This document shows positions 24,500-33,123 of a DNA stretch of 64,000 bases, piece by piece. Each line of letters starts with the position of its first letter. Position 1 is the first letter of the stretch. The position numbers were made by a program, and so were the translations under genes. The notes beneath the pieces are model-generated. The model worked only from the letters and a program-made list of their open reading frames with translations. It searched no databases and was not told the DNA's origin. The DNA is from Desulfobotulus pelophilus (lineage in GTDB: Bacteria > Desulfobacterota > Desulfobacteria > Desulfobacterales > ASO4-4). Location of the stretch: positions 19,386 to 83,385 of the forward strand of contig NZ_JAPFPW010000015.1 in the NCBI RefSeq assembly GCF_026155325.1, in the 5' to 3' direction.

Positions 24500-25333
24500 C
24501 TAGAGTCCTTCGTCCTGCTGTCCTGCAGAAGACAGGTTGTAGTAAATCCAGACCATCACGGCCATGACAGCCATGGTTACGCCGATTTCCACAATAAGTA
24601 TGCTGTGGGACCGGGCCATTACCGTATCGCTCAGGAGGAAAGGGGCCAGTATGTCATAGTTGAGGAAATCCATGCCCAGTAAAAGGCATAGGGTACCGGT
24701 ACCGGCAAAGATGGCAACGCCTATGATGGAAAAGAGGGCTGTTACCCTTTCGTTCATACGGTGGATGGCGGTTTTGAGATTGCGGCTGATGGCCAGGAGG
24801 ATAATCGTGGCACCCAGTACAACCCCCGCCTGAAAACCACCTCCCGGGCTGTAATGGCCATGGGCCAGAACGTAGAGGGAGTATATCTGCAGAAAGGGAA
24901 TGAGGCACCGGCAGGTGGTTCGGATAATGGGATCGAAGGGTGTCCAGAGTGTGTCGATGGGCCGGAACACCTTGGAGTCTTCCGGTGGCAGCTTTCCTCC
25001 TTCCTCAATACGCAGGGTAACCCCGGTGGGAATATGGCGGTAATATTGGGGGCCGATTTGTTTCCGTCCTTTGGTGCGGAGCAGAAAGAAGCAGGCAAGC
25101 CCTGCCGTGAGAACCACCGCTGCTTCAAACATGGTGTCGTAGGATCGGTAATCCGCCAGAACTACCGCTACCATGTTGGGAGCCTGGGTATGCTCATAGG
25201 CATTTTCAATGTAGAAAGGGGAAACATGCAGGCTGGCCGGAGAGGCAGGGTCTCCCCACATGGGCAGATGGTGGGCATTGACCAGAAGGAGGCCGCCTGC
25301 AAAAAGACAGAGTATCAGGGCAAGCTTTTTCAA
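24500..25333 (-). CDS. mrpB: Fused MbhE-like and MrpB antiporter subunit
   Basis: A TTG start at 25333 is chosen because AAGGAGG sits 8 bases before it and it overlaps the stop of the previous gene; no ATG fits. The 277-residue protein has two parts. Residues 1-80 match the MbhE/MrpA C-terminal class (NMVAVVLADYRSYDT followed by a transmembrane helix). Residues about 130-270 are MrpB (LYVLAHGHYSPGGGFQAGV and three further helices). In archaeal Mbh clusters these are separate adjacent genes mbhE and mbhF, so this is a fusion. Confidence 0.88.
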   Translation of the reverse strand: MKKLALILCLFAGGLLLVNAHHLPMWGDPASPASLHVSPFYIENAYEHTQAPNMVAVVLADYRSYDTMFEAAVVLTAGLACFFLLRTKGRKQIGPQYYRHIPTGVTLRIEEGGKLPPEDSKVFRPIDTLWTPFDPIIRTTCRCLIPFLQIYSLYVLAHGHYSPGGGFQAGVVLGATIILLAISRNLKTAIHRMNERVTALFSIIGVAIFAGTGTLCLLLGMDFLNYDILAPFLLSDTVMARSHSILIVEIGVTMAVMAVMVWIYYNLSSAGQQDEGL

Positions 25334-25572
25334 TCTTTGGTCCTCCTTGTGGTATGAAATACCGTAGCAACAAAAAAGACAGTGCTGACACCGGCGCCAA
25401 CGGTTGCCTCCGTGAAAGCCACGTCCACGGCTCCCATTACGGCGAGAAGCAGGCATATCATGAAGCTGTAGGCGCTGATGACTATGGCGGCTGCCATCAG
25501 GTCTTTGACGGCAAGGGCTCCGATGCCACAGAGAATGATGAGAGTGAAAACAATGATATCAACGGTTATCAT
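25330..25572 (-). CDS. MbhD/DUF4040-like subunit (split MrpA C-terminal domain)
   Basis: This 80-residue, three-helix protein contains VKDLMAAAIVISAYSFMICL and AVDVAFTEATVGAGVSTVFF, the DUF4040 signature found in MbhD and in the MrpA C-terminal region. Here it is a stand-alone gene. It overlaps the upstream MrpG-like gene by 4 bases and the downstream fused gene by 4 bases, so translation is tightly coupled. The conserved Asp/Glu in DVAFTEA are thought to line the ion path in the family. Confidence 0.9.
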   Translation of the reverse strand: MITVDIIVFTLIILCGIGALAVKDLMAAAIVISAYSFMICLLLAVMGAVDVAFTEATVGAGVSTVFFVATVFHTTRRTKD

Positions 25573-25910
25573 ATCTGTTTCTCCTCGTTTTTACGGGTCC
25601 AGGGCTTCCCGCCGGCCCGCATGCCTGCATCCACAATGGCGTGGGTGGCTGTGGGGCTGGTGATGAAAACAAAGACGGCGATGAGAATGATTTTCAGGCT
25701 GGTAATTACGCCGTTGAGATCCGGGTGCTGCGTGAGTACGTAAAGGATAGCGGCTCCGAGGAGGCATATCAGGGCTGTGGTGTCCAGAAGACTTGCCGCA
25801 TGCAGCCTTGTATAGAAATCCGGCATGCGGAGAATGCCGACAGCGCCACCCACAAGGAAGAGGCAGCCCGCCAGAAGAAGAAGGGCGATGAGGGTGTTGA
25901 CAAAGAGCAT
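25569..25910 (-). CDS. mrpG: Cation antiporter subunit MrpG
   Basis: The 113-residue product has three transmembrane helices and the MrpG signature AVGILRMPDFYTRLHAASLLDTT. MrpE, F and G are small subunits needed for assembly and sodium/proton exchange. It lies 5 bases after the MrpF stop and overlaps the next gene by 4 bases. The order mrpE-F-G at the head of the operon is that of archaeal Mbh rather than of the classical mrpABCDEFG operon. Confidence 0.93.
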   Translation of the reverse strand: MLFVNTLIALLLLAGCLFLVGGAVGILRMPDFYTRLHAASLLDTTALICLLGAAILYVLTQHPDLNGVITSLKIILIAVFVFITSPTATHAIVDAGMRAGGKPWTRKNEEKQI

Positions 25911-25915
25911 GATCC

Positions 25916-26230
25916 TTATCCTTTATCCGGGTTATGGGAGGGGGGTGCTGCATCTTCGTGCAGTCCCCGTCGTTTCTGGAAATAGCGGGATGCGGCCAGT
26001 ACGGCAATGAAGTTGAGCATGGCATAGGCCAGGGCAATATCCACCAGCATGTCTACTCGCTGATACATAACGCCTATGATAATGAGCAGGGGAGTTGTTT
26101 TGGACCCGATGGCATTGACACCAATAATATGATCCAGACTGGAAGGTCCCCGTGCGGCGCGGTACAGTCCCGCCGCCATGGCCATGGCAATGCAGATGGC
26201 GGCAGCGTTAAAAAGCGTATTTATGAACAT
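25916..26230 (-). CDS. mrpF: Cation antiporter subunit MrpF
   Basis: This 104-residue protein has three helices with the MrpF core AARGPSSLDHIIGVNAIGSK and VDIALAYAMLNFIAVLAASRYF. It would sit beside MrpG and MrpE in the membrane arm. It begins 3 bases after the MrpE stop. The final 15 residues are a charged cytoplasmic tail. Confidence 0.93.
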   Translation of the reverse strand: MFINTLFNAAAICIAMAMAAGLYRAARGPSSLDHIIGVNAIGSKTTPLLIIIGVMYQRVDMLVDIALAYAMLNFIAVLAASRYFQKRRGLHEDAAPPSHNPDKG

Positions 26231-26233
26231 GAT

Positions 26234-26752
26234 TTATTCTCCAAAGATCCGGGCAATCCGGTTTTCCATTTCACCCGGCAGCGATGCGCTGGACTCCTGA
26301 TCCAGGGCATGTACCGTGAATTTGCCTAAAGGGGATATGGAAATGGTGATGGTGCCGGGTGTCAGGGTTATGGAATTGCCAAAGGTAACTTGTCCTGTTT
26401 CATTTTGTATCCGTGATTGAAAACGAAGAATGTGCGGGTTGATGCGTTCTTTGAGGCGTGGGTGAAAAACCAGCCGGAGTACGTGAATGCTGGAAAGCAG
26501 GACTTGCCATAGCAGCCAGAATATGTAGAGAAAAAAGCGGTACCAGAGGCGGGGAGTATGTCCGGTAAGGCCCCGGGGAAAAAGAAGGTCATGGGAAAAC
26601 CATGAAATGATGGCTGCGGAAAGGGCACCGAGGCCGAGATGGAAAAGATCAAATTTTCCGGAAAGCATTATCCATGTCAGCATAAGGACCAGCCAGGTGA
26701 GAAGCAGTGCCGGACCCTTTCTGCTCCTGTGGGGGGTATCTGTCGGGATCAC
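26234..26752 (-). CDS. mrpE: Cation antiporter subunit MrpE, first gene of the operon
   Basis: The GTG start at 26752 follows AAGGAGG by 6 bases. The 172-residue protein has two N-terminal helices (LLLTWLVLMLTWIMLSG and a second near 45-60) and the MrpE cytoplasmic domain with LTPGTITISI and FTVHALD. It leads a run of nine minus-strand genes ending at 19215 with gaps no larger than about 46 bases. The promoter should lie in 26753-27167, shared divergently with the ABC transporter. Confidence 0.92.
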   Translation of the reverse strand: MIPTDTPHRSRKGPALLLTWLVLMLTWIMLSGKFDLFHLGLGALSAAIISWFSHDLLFPRGLTGHTPRLWYRFFLYIFWLLWQVLLSSIHVLRLVFHPRLKERINPHILRFQSRIQNETGQVTFGNSITLTPGTITISISPLGKFTVHALDQESSASLPGEMENRIARIFGE

Positions 26753-27167
26753 TCTGTCCCTCCTTGTGGTGATGCGCAGTGATGAATTTTGGGTTGAAAT
26801 GAAACAGTTCTAAACGTTTTTTGGTAAAGCCCCTGTATTTGATGTGTGGGGGAAAACTCAATGGAAAAAATTAGCCCAAGGATTTCCGGAATTCAACCTT
26901 TTTCGAAGACCCTGTGCAAAATCTTTTTATATGCCCTGTGGGCGAACGGTTCTCCTTGTTCCTTTTTCCGGAAACGGGGAAAAATGGCTTTGTTCAAAAA
27001 TGTATCGTATTGTTTTTTTCTGCCCATGAAAGAGGTTTTTTTCCTTACACGTGAACATGTTTCCGGTATTGACCCCTTTTCTGTGAAGGAGTATAGCCTG
27101 ATGATATCTCTTATTGGTAAGGTCCATGGGGATCTTTCATGCTTTTTCCATACTCTGAGGAGGAATG
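26753..27167. other. Divergent intergenic region, mrp operon / ABC transporter
   Basis: Apart from the mrpE ribosome-binding site at its left end and the GAGGAGG of the binding-protein gene at its right end, I see no gene, hairpin or strong promoter match here. The open frame at 26846 runs out of frame into the binding-protein gene and is treated as chance. Confidence 0.5.
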
Positions 27168-28724
27168 ATGAGAAAAATTGGTTTAACCATTACATGCATG
27201 CTGGCCTTGATTTGTTGTGCGGCGGCACCGGTTGTAGCAAAGGAAATCCGTTTAGCCTTTGACTCCGATCCCGTTTCCCTGGATCCTCATATGCAGCTTT
27301 CCGGCGGGATGCTGATGTATTCCCACCAGGTATTTGATCCTCTGGTTCGCTGGACCCAGGAGATGGATTTTGAACCCCGCCTTGCCGAAAGCTGGGAGCG
27401 CATTGATGAACTGACCATGCGTTTTCATCTGCGGAAAGGTGTAACCTTTCATTCGGGTAATCCTTTTACGGCAAAAGATGTGGCATGGACCCTGAACCGA
27501 CTCAAGGTAAGCCAGGATTTCCGGGGGCTTTTTGAGGCTTTTGCCGAAGCCCGTCCGGTGGATGACCATACGGTGGACATTATCACCCACCGTCCCTATG
27601 GTCTGGTGTTAAGCCTTGCCACCTATATTTTTCCCATGGACAGTGTCTTTTACAGCGGTACGGACGAGCAGGGGCAGCCCAAAGATATGATAGCGAAAAC
27701 CGGCCCCAGTTTTGCCAACGCCAATGCGTCAGGGACAGGACCGTTCCGGGTCACGGCCCGTCAGCATGGAGTGCGTACGGTTTTTGACCGCTTTGGGGAT
27801 TACTGGGATAAAAAATCTCCGGGTAACGTAACCCGCATGGTGCTGACTCCCATCCGCAATGATGCCACCCGCGTGGCGGCTCTCCTTTCCGGTGATGTGG
27901 ATTTTATCGTGCCCGTTCCTCCTCAGGATCAGGATCGCATTGAGCGGCACAGAGATGTCAAGCTTGTCACCATGTCCGGCACCCGCATTATCACCTTGCA
28001 GATGAATCAGAAACGGCGTCCTGAATTCCAGGATGTGCGGGTTCGTCAGGCCATTGTGCACGCGGTTAATAATCAGGGCATTGTGGACCGTATCATGCGT
28101 GGACGGGCAACGGTGGCTGCCCAGCAGAGCCCGAAGGGTTATTCGGGATACAATGAATCACTTGTTCCGAGGTATGACCTTGAAAAAGCCCGCCAGCTCA
28201 TGAAGGAAGCCGGTTATGAAAAGGGCTTTGAGGTTACCATGGTTGCCCCTAATGATCGGTATGTGAACGACGCCCGCATTGCGGAAGCCGTGGTTCCCAT
28301 GCTGGCCCGCATCAATATCCGGGTGAATCTCCAAACCATGCCCAAAGCTCAGTACTGGGATGAGTTTGACGCCCAGGTGGCAGACATTCAACTTATCGGC
28401 TGGCATTCTGATACGGAAGATTCCGGAAACTTTACGGAATATCTTGCCATGTGTCCCAGCACAGAAACTGGTTACGGCCAGTATAACTCCGGCAATTACT
28501 GCAATCCCAGGGTGGATGAGCTTGCTCTGGCCTGCCAGACGGAGACGGACATGGAAAAACGAAATGCCATGCTGCGGGAAATTGAACGGATTCTTTATGA
28601 AGATGCCGCTTTTGTTCCCCTTCACTGGCAGGATCTATCCTGGGCTGCCAGGAATAATCTTGAAATTGAAACAATCGTAAACGTACAGGATTTCCCTTAT
28701 TTCGGTGATCTTGTGGTTCACTGA
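27168..28724 (+). CDS. ABC transporter periplasmic substrate-binding protein, peptide/nickel (SBP_bac_5) family
   Basis: The second of two tandem ATGs (27168) is preferred because GGAGG then lies 4 bases upstream. The 518-residue protein has a Sec signal peptide (LTITCMLALICCAAAPVVAK) and the family signature region LDPHMQLSGGMLMYSHQVFDPL and RFHLRKGVTFHSGNPFTAKDV. It captures oligopeptides, dipeptides, nickel chelates or similar solutes for the permease-ATPase set encoded downstream. The binding site does not tell the substrate. A strong hairpin lies between this gene and the permease genes. Confidence 0.92.
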   Translation: MRKIGLTITCMLALICCAAAPVVAKEIRLAFDSDPVSLDPHMQLSGGMLMYSHQVFDPLVRWTQEMDFEPRLAESWERIDELTMRFHLRKGVTFHSGNPFTAKDVAWTLNRLKVSQDFRGLFEAFAEARPVDDHTVDIITHRPYGLVLSLATYIFPMDSVFYSGTDEQGQPKDMIAKTGPSFANANASGTGPFRVTARQHGVRTVFDRFGDYWDKKSPGNVTRMVLTPIRNDATRVAALLSGDVDFIVPVPPQDQDRIERHRDVKLVTMSGTRIITLQMNQKRRPEFQDVRVRQAIVHAVNNQGIVDRIMRGRATVAAQQSPKGYSGYNESLVPRYDLEKARQLMKEAGYEKGFEVTMVAPNDRYVNDARIAEAVVPMLARINIRVNLQTMPKAQYWDEFDAQVADIQLIGWHSDTEDSGNFTEYLAMCPSTETGYGQYNSGNYCNPRVDELALACQTETDMEKRNAMLREIERILYEDAAFVPLHWQDLSWAARNNLEIETIVNVQDFPYFGDLVVH

Positions 28725-29068
28725 AAAGGTTGTTGAATTTAAAAAACTCCGGTGGTGCAGGGCTGGGTAGAAATCGTGCTCAGATGGCTGTTCACCGGAG
28801 TTTTTTTATGGATTTCTGAATGCTTTTCCGGGCTGGCTCTGCTGATTTGGCCGGTCTGCGGAGAAAGGACAGCGGGGAAAAAAGGGTTTGCTGATGGCCG
28901 GGAAACCGTAATAAGGCGGCGGTTTAACCCATGTCTGTTACAGGAACCCTTTGGTGTACATACGATATCCTCTTTTTTTTGTGCTGGTGTTTATGGTATG
29001 CTTTTTTGTTTTTCGTCCGGGGATGCCCGGACGGTATTTATGAACCCGTAGCCTGCAGGTTTGTTGCC
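28725..29068. other. Gap between binding protein and permease genes
   Basis: These 344 bases contain the terminator-like hairpin at 28741-28807 and no supported gene. An in-frame extension of the permease gene reaches 28931, but its sequence is unlike the family and lacks a ribosome-binding site. Confidence 0.5.
28741..28807 (+). terminator. Terminator or attenuator inside the ABC operon
   Basis: AAAAAACTCCGGTG (28741-28754) pairs perfectly with CACCGGAGTTTTTT, ending in a T7 tract at 28801-28807. It lies 17 bases after the binding-protein stop. Partial read-through would yield much binding protein and little permease, a common arrangement. Confidence 0.85.
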
Positions 29069-30046
29069 ATGTTTGCATTTATTGTGCGCCGGGTTACTCA
29101 GGCGGTTTTTGTGATGCTGGTGATCAGTTTTCTGGGATTTTCCATACGGCATCAGATTGGTGATCCTGTTCGGGATCTGGTTGGCGTGAGTGTCTCTGTG
29201 GCGGAAAGAGAAGCGCTGAGGGATGAACTGGGCCTCAATGACGCGTTTCATGTGCAGTATTTTCGTTTTTTAAAAGGGGTTTTGCGCGGGGATCTGGGCC
29301 AGTCCTTTTTTTTCAAGAAGCCTGCTCTGGACGTGATTCTGGCGAAAATGCCCGCAACGCTGGAGCTGGTTTTCTGTGCAGGGGTCATCATCATTGCCCT
29401 TTCCATTCCTCTGGGAATGTATGCCGCCATAAGGCCGAAAAGTTTTTTTTCAAGAATTCTTATGGGAGGCAGCATTGTCGGGGTTTCCATTCCTGTGTTT
29501 CTGACGGCCATCCTTCTCATTTATCTCTTTTCGGTAATCCTTGGATGGTTGCCTTCCTATGGCAGGGGCGAGCTGGTTATGGTGGGCCGATGGCAGACGG
29601 GTATGCTGACGGTGGATGGCTGGCTGCATCTGATTCTCCCTTCCATAGCCCTTTCTTCCATTATGCTGCCCCTTTTTATCCGTTTGATCCGTTCGGAAAT
29701 GATGGAGGTTCTGGAAACGGAATACATTAAATTTGCCCATGCCAAGGGGCTTTCTCCCCTGCGTGTCTGGCTGGTTCATGGGTTCCGGAACACGCTCTTG
29801 CCTGTCATTACTGTGGGAGGCGTGCAGATCGGCACCATGATCGCTTTTACTATTTTAACGGAAACGGTTTTTCAGTGGCATGGTATGGGCTTTATGTTTC
29901 TAGAGGCGGTGCAGCGTGCGGATACCTCTCTTCTGGTGGCCTATCTGATGGTGGTGGGCTTTCTCTTTGTGGTGGTGAACACCCTGGTGGATATTCTCTA
30001 CGGCATTGTCAACCCCAAGGTCCGTATTCAGGCAGGCAATAAATGA
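29069..30046 (+). CDS. ABC transporter permease, DppB/OppB-like
   Basis: The start is set at ATG 29069, so the protein opens MFAFIVRRVTQAVFVM, the usual DppB beginning. The 325-residue permease has six predicted helices, the N-terminal TM-linker region DPVRDLVGVSVSVAEREALRDELG and the EAA loop EYIKFAHAKGLSPLRVWLVHG, which docks with the ATPase. Its stop overlaps the ATG of the next permease gene by 4 bases. Confidence 0.93.
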   Translation: MFAFIVRRVTQAVFVMLVISFLGFSIRHQIGDPVRDLVGVSVSVAEREALRDELGLNDAFHVQYFRFLKGVLRGDLGQSFFFKKPALDVILAKMPATLELVFCAGVIIIALSIPLGMYAAIRPKSFFSRILMGGSIVGVSIPVFLTAILLIYLFSVILGWLPSYGRGELVMVGRWQTGMLTVDGWLHLILPSIALSSIMLPLFIRLIRSEMMEVLETEYIKFAHAKGLSPLRVWLVHGFRNTLLPVITVGGVQIGTMIAFTILTETVFQWHGMGFMFLEAVQRADTSLLVAYLMVVGFLFVVVNTLVDILYGIVNPKVRIQAGNK

Positions 30047-30960
30047 AACGCTGGCAAGAGTTTAAACAATCCTATTTTCTGTATAGTTTTAAAAAAGACC
30101 GTGTGGCCGTAACCAGTTTTGTGATTTTTATCCTGCTGCTTATTATGGCCTTTTCTGCGCCCTGGACGGCACCCCATAACCCTTATGATACGTCCACCAT
30201 TGATATCATGGATTCCAACCTGCCTCCCTCATGGATGGAAGAAGGGGAGACTCGTTTTCTTCTGGGAACGGATATTCAGGGCAGAGATCTCCTGTCTACC
30301 ATGATGTACGGGATGAGGGTGTCCATTCTGATCGGCCTTGGGGCCGTTCTGCTTCAGGCCGTGCTGGGCATTTTTATCGGTCTGGTGGCGGGATATGTGG
30401 GCGGAAGGGTGGATGCCTTTCTCATGCGTCTTGCGGATGTGCAGTTATCCTTCTCAACCCTGATGGTGGCTATTTTCATCTCCGCCATTTTCCAAACGGC
30501 CTTTGGGGCGGGGCGCTATGAACAGATGGCCGTACCCATTCTTATTCTGGTCATAGGCCTGGCGGAGTGGCCCCAGTATGCCCGAACCGTCCGTGCATCC
30601 GTACTGGGAGAAAAGGGAAAGGAGTATGTGGAAGCAGCCCGGGTGATAGGTCTGCCTTCCCGACGCATCATGTTCCGTCATATTCTGCCCAATACCCTGT
30701 CGCCCGTACTGGTTATATCCACCGTGCAGGTGGCCAATGCGGTCATGAGTGAGGCGGCCCTTTCTTTTCTGGGACTGGGGATGCCCGTGACCCGTCCTTC
30801 CCTGGGTTCTCTGATTAATTCCGGTTTTGAGTATATTTTTTCCGGGTCCTGGTGGATAACCCTTTTTCCCGGGTTTCTGCTGGTTTTGCTTGTGCTGGTC
30901 ATCAACCTGCTGGGCGACTGGTTGAGGGATGTGTTGAATCCAAAGCTTTACAAGGGATAA
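30043..30960 (+). CDS. ABC transporter permease, DppC/OppC-like
   Basis: The 305-residue product has the OppC-type N-terminal domain (TAPHNPYDT, FLLGTDIQGRDLLSTMMYG) and the transport domain with EAA loop EYVEAARVIGLPSRRIMFRHI. The signature GTDIQGRDLL is typical of DppC permeases. It forms the transmembrane heterodimer with the upstream permease. The first ATPase gene begins 3 bases after its stop. Confidence 0.94.
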   Translation: MKRWQEFKQSYFLYSFKKDRVAVTSFVIFILLLIMAFSAPWTAPHNPYDTSTIDIMDSNLPPSWMEEGETRFLLGTDIQGRDLLSTMMYGMRVSILIGLGAVLLQAVLGIFIGLVAGYVGGRVDAFLMRLADVQLSFSTLMVAIFISAIFQTAFGAGRYEQMAVPILILVIGLAEWPQYARTVRASVLGEKGKEYVEAARVIGLPSRRIMFRHILPNTLSPVLVISTVQVANAVMSEAALSFLGLGMPVTRPSLGSLINSGFEYIFSGSWWITLFPGFLLVLLVLVINLLGDWLRDVLNPKLYKG

Positions 30961-30963
30961 TTG

Positions 30964-31935
30964 ATGAGCCATCTGCTTGAAATAAACGATCTGGAGGTCC
31001 GGTTTGCCTTGCGCTCCGGCGATCTTACAGCCATTAACCGTATTGGTTTTACCCTTGAAAAAGGTGAGCGTATGGGGCTTGTTGGCGAGTCCGGTGCGGG
31101 TAAGTCCGTAACGGGTTTTTCCATCTTAAACCTCATCAGCAAGCCCGGTTATATTGCCGGTGGGCGGATTCTTTTCAGGGGCAGAGACCTTGCGGTTTTA
31201 ACAACGGAAGAAATGCGGTCCGTTCGTGGCAACCGTATCAGCATGATTTTTCAGGATCCCATGATGACTCTGAATCCTGTTATGACCATCGGTGATCAGA
31301 TGACAGAAGGTCTTATGGCCCACAGAAAGATATCCAGAAGTTCTGCTGAGGATCTGGCTGTGGAAAAATTGAAGGCGGTTCATATTCCTTCTCCGGAAAC
31401 CCGGCTGCGTCAGTATCCCCATGAGTTTTCCGGTGGAATGCGCCAGCGCATTGTGATTGCCATAGCCCTCCTGACGGATCCGGATCTTATTATTGCAGAT
31501 GAGCCCACAACGGCTCTGGACGTGACCATTCAGGCCGAAATTATGGACCTTCTGCTGGATCTGTGTACCCAGAAGGAGATGGCCATGATTCTGATCACCC
31601 ATGATCTTGGGGTTGTCAGCCAGGTGACGGAGAAGATTGGTGTCATGTATGCCGGGAGAATTGTGGAAATGGGCTCCACGGATAATATTGTTTCCAATCC
31701 TCAGCATCCTTATACCAAAGGTCTGATCCGGGCTCTTCCCGGAAGCCGCGAGCCGGGAAGCATGCTGTATCAGATTCCCGGAAGCATGCCCAGCCTTTCA
31801 GCCATTCCAGAGGGGTGTGCCTTTCACCCCCGTTGCGATTTGGCCCGTGATGTCTGCAGGGCAGAAGTCCCTCCGCTCATGCAGCGCGGGTTGTTTCAGA
31901 GGCTGGTGGCCTGTCATCTTGTGGGGGCGGTTTAG
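30964..31935 (+). CDS. ABC transporter ATPase, DppD/OppD-like
   Basis: ATG 30964 is preferred over TTG 30961 because of AAGGG 7 bases upstream. The 323-residue ATPase has Walker [10 protein letters not shown]-loop [12 protein letters not shown], signature FSGGMRQR, Walker [14 protein letters not shown] and the switch His in LITHDLGV. The C-terminal oligopeptide/nickel domain has a Cys-containing motif ([15 protein letters not shown]) that binds an iron-sulfur cluster in some relatives. It pairs with the next ATPase. Confidence 0.94.
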   Translation: MSHLLEINDLEVRFALRSGDLTAINRIGFTLEKGERMGLVGESGAGKSVTGFSILNLISKPGYIAGGRILFRGRDLAVLTTEEMRSVRGNRISMIFQDPMMTLNPVMTIGDQMTEGLMAHRKISRSSAEDLAVEKLKAVHIPSPETRLRQYPHEFSGGMRQRIVIAIALLTDPDLIIADEPTTALDVTIQAEIMDLLLDLCTQKEMAMILITHDLGVVSQVTEKIGVMYAGRIVEMGSTDNIVSNPQHPYTKGLIRALPGSREPGSMLYQIPGSMPSLSAIPEGCAFHPRCDLARDVCRAEVPPLMQRGLFQRLVACHLVGAV

Positions 31936-32038
31936 ATAGGGATGGGGGGTATCCGTGACCTTGTCCGTGCCCCTGTCCTGTTTTTGGTGAGACTGTTCAA
32001 TATGCTGGCAGCTTCTGCCACATGAAAAGGGGAAAAAC

Positions 32039-33061
32039 ATGCTGGCAAACTCGTCCCTTGTGACCCTGAACAAGGTGGTCAAGCATTTTGATATATCTGG
32101 CGGATTTCTGGAACAGCTACGCTTCAAAGGCCTGCGTCCCCGTCTGCAGCAGACAAAGGTTCATGCCATCAACGATGTGAGTCTGACCATTGAAAAGGGT
32201 GAGATTGTAAGTGTGGTGGGTGAGTCCGGCTGCGGTAAATCCACTTTGGCCCGCACGGTGATGGGCCTTTATAAGCCGGACTCAGGTGCCATTTATTATG
32301 AAAATACACGAATCGATTCGCTGGACAATGCTCAGATGCTGGGATTCCGTCGGAAAATGCAGATGATTTTTCAGGATCCCTATGCGTCCCTGAATCCGCG
32401 TATGACCGTATGCCAGACGCTGGAAGAGCCTTTGCGTTTTCATAACCCGTCCATTTCACAGGGCGAGGTAAAAGACCGGGTTGCGGAAGTGATGGGGCAG
32501 GTCGGGGTGGATCCCGGATGGGGAGAGCGCTATCCCCATGAATTTTCCGGGGGACAGCGTCAACGGGTGTCCATTGCCAGAGCCCTTGTTGTGGATCCGG
32601 AATTTATTGTTGCAGATGAGCCCATTTCTGCTCTGGATGTGTCCATTCAGGCCCAGATTCTGAATCTTCTTATGGAAGCCAGAGATCGGAGAGGGCTGAC
32701 TTATATGATGATCACCCACGATCTTTCCGTGGTGGCCCATGTGTCCACCCGTGTGGCTGTGATGTATCTGGGAACCCTTTGCGAGGTGGCAGCGGCGGCC
32801 AATCTTTTTGAAACAGCCCGTCACCCCTACACTCGGGCACTGCTTTCGGCCATTCCAAAGCTGGGTCAGAAAAAACCGGCTCATGTCAAGCTGAAAGGTG
32901 AGGTTCCAACCCCCATCAATCTGCCTTCGGGTTGTGTTTTTCACGGGCGTTGTCTGTATGCCAATGAGCGCTGTCGCAGGGAGATACCCCAGCTCCTGGC
33001 CCTGCCATCGGGAGTGCAGGTAGCCTGCCATGGTGTGGAAGAGGGGCGGATTCTGGACTGA
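32039..33061 (+). CDS. ABC transporter ATPase, DppF/OppF-like
   Basis: The 340-residue ATPase has Walker A GESGCGKS, Q-loop IFQDPYASLNPRMT, signature FSGGQRQR, Walker B FIVADEPISALDVS and switch region MITHDLSVV. A C-terminal oligo_HPY domain with GCVFHGRCLYANERC follows. It starts 103 bases after the DppD-like gene, and AAAAGGGG lies 8 bases before the ATG. This completes a canonical five-gene binding protein, two-permease, two-ATPase importer. Confidence 0.94.
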   Translation: MLANSSLVTLNKVVKHFDISGGFLEQLRFKGLRPRLQQTKVHAINDVSLTIEKGEIVSVVGESGCGKSTLARTVMGLYKPDSGAIYYENTRIDSLDNAQMLGFRRKMQMIFQDPYASLNPRMTVCQTLEEPLRFHNPSISQGEVKDRVAEVMGQVGVDPGWGERYPHEFSGGQRQRVSIARALVVDPEFIVADEPISALDVSIQAQILNLLMEARDRRGLTYMMITHDLSVVAHVSTRVAVMYLGTLCEVAAAANLFETARHPYTRALLSAIPKLGQKKPAHVKLKGEVPTPINLPSGCVFHGRCLYANERCRREIPQLLALPSGVQVACHGVEEGRILD

Positions 33062-33123
33062 GACAGTTGGAGGCTTTTTTAGCTCTCCTCGTTTCAGCAG
33101 AGAAGGAAAGCCGATGCGGAGCT

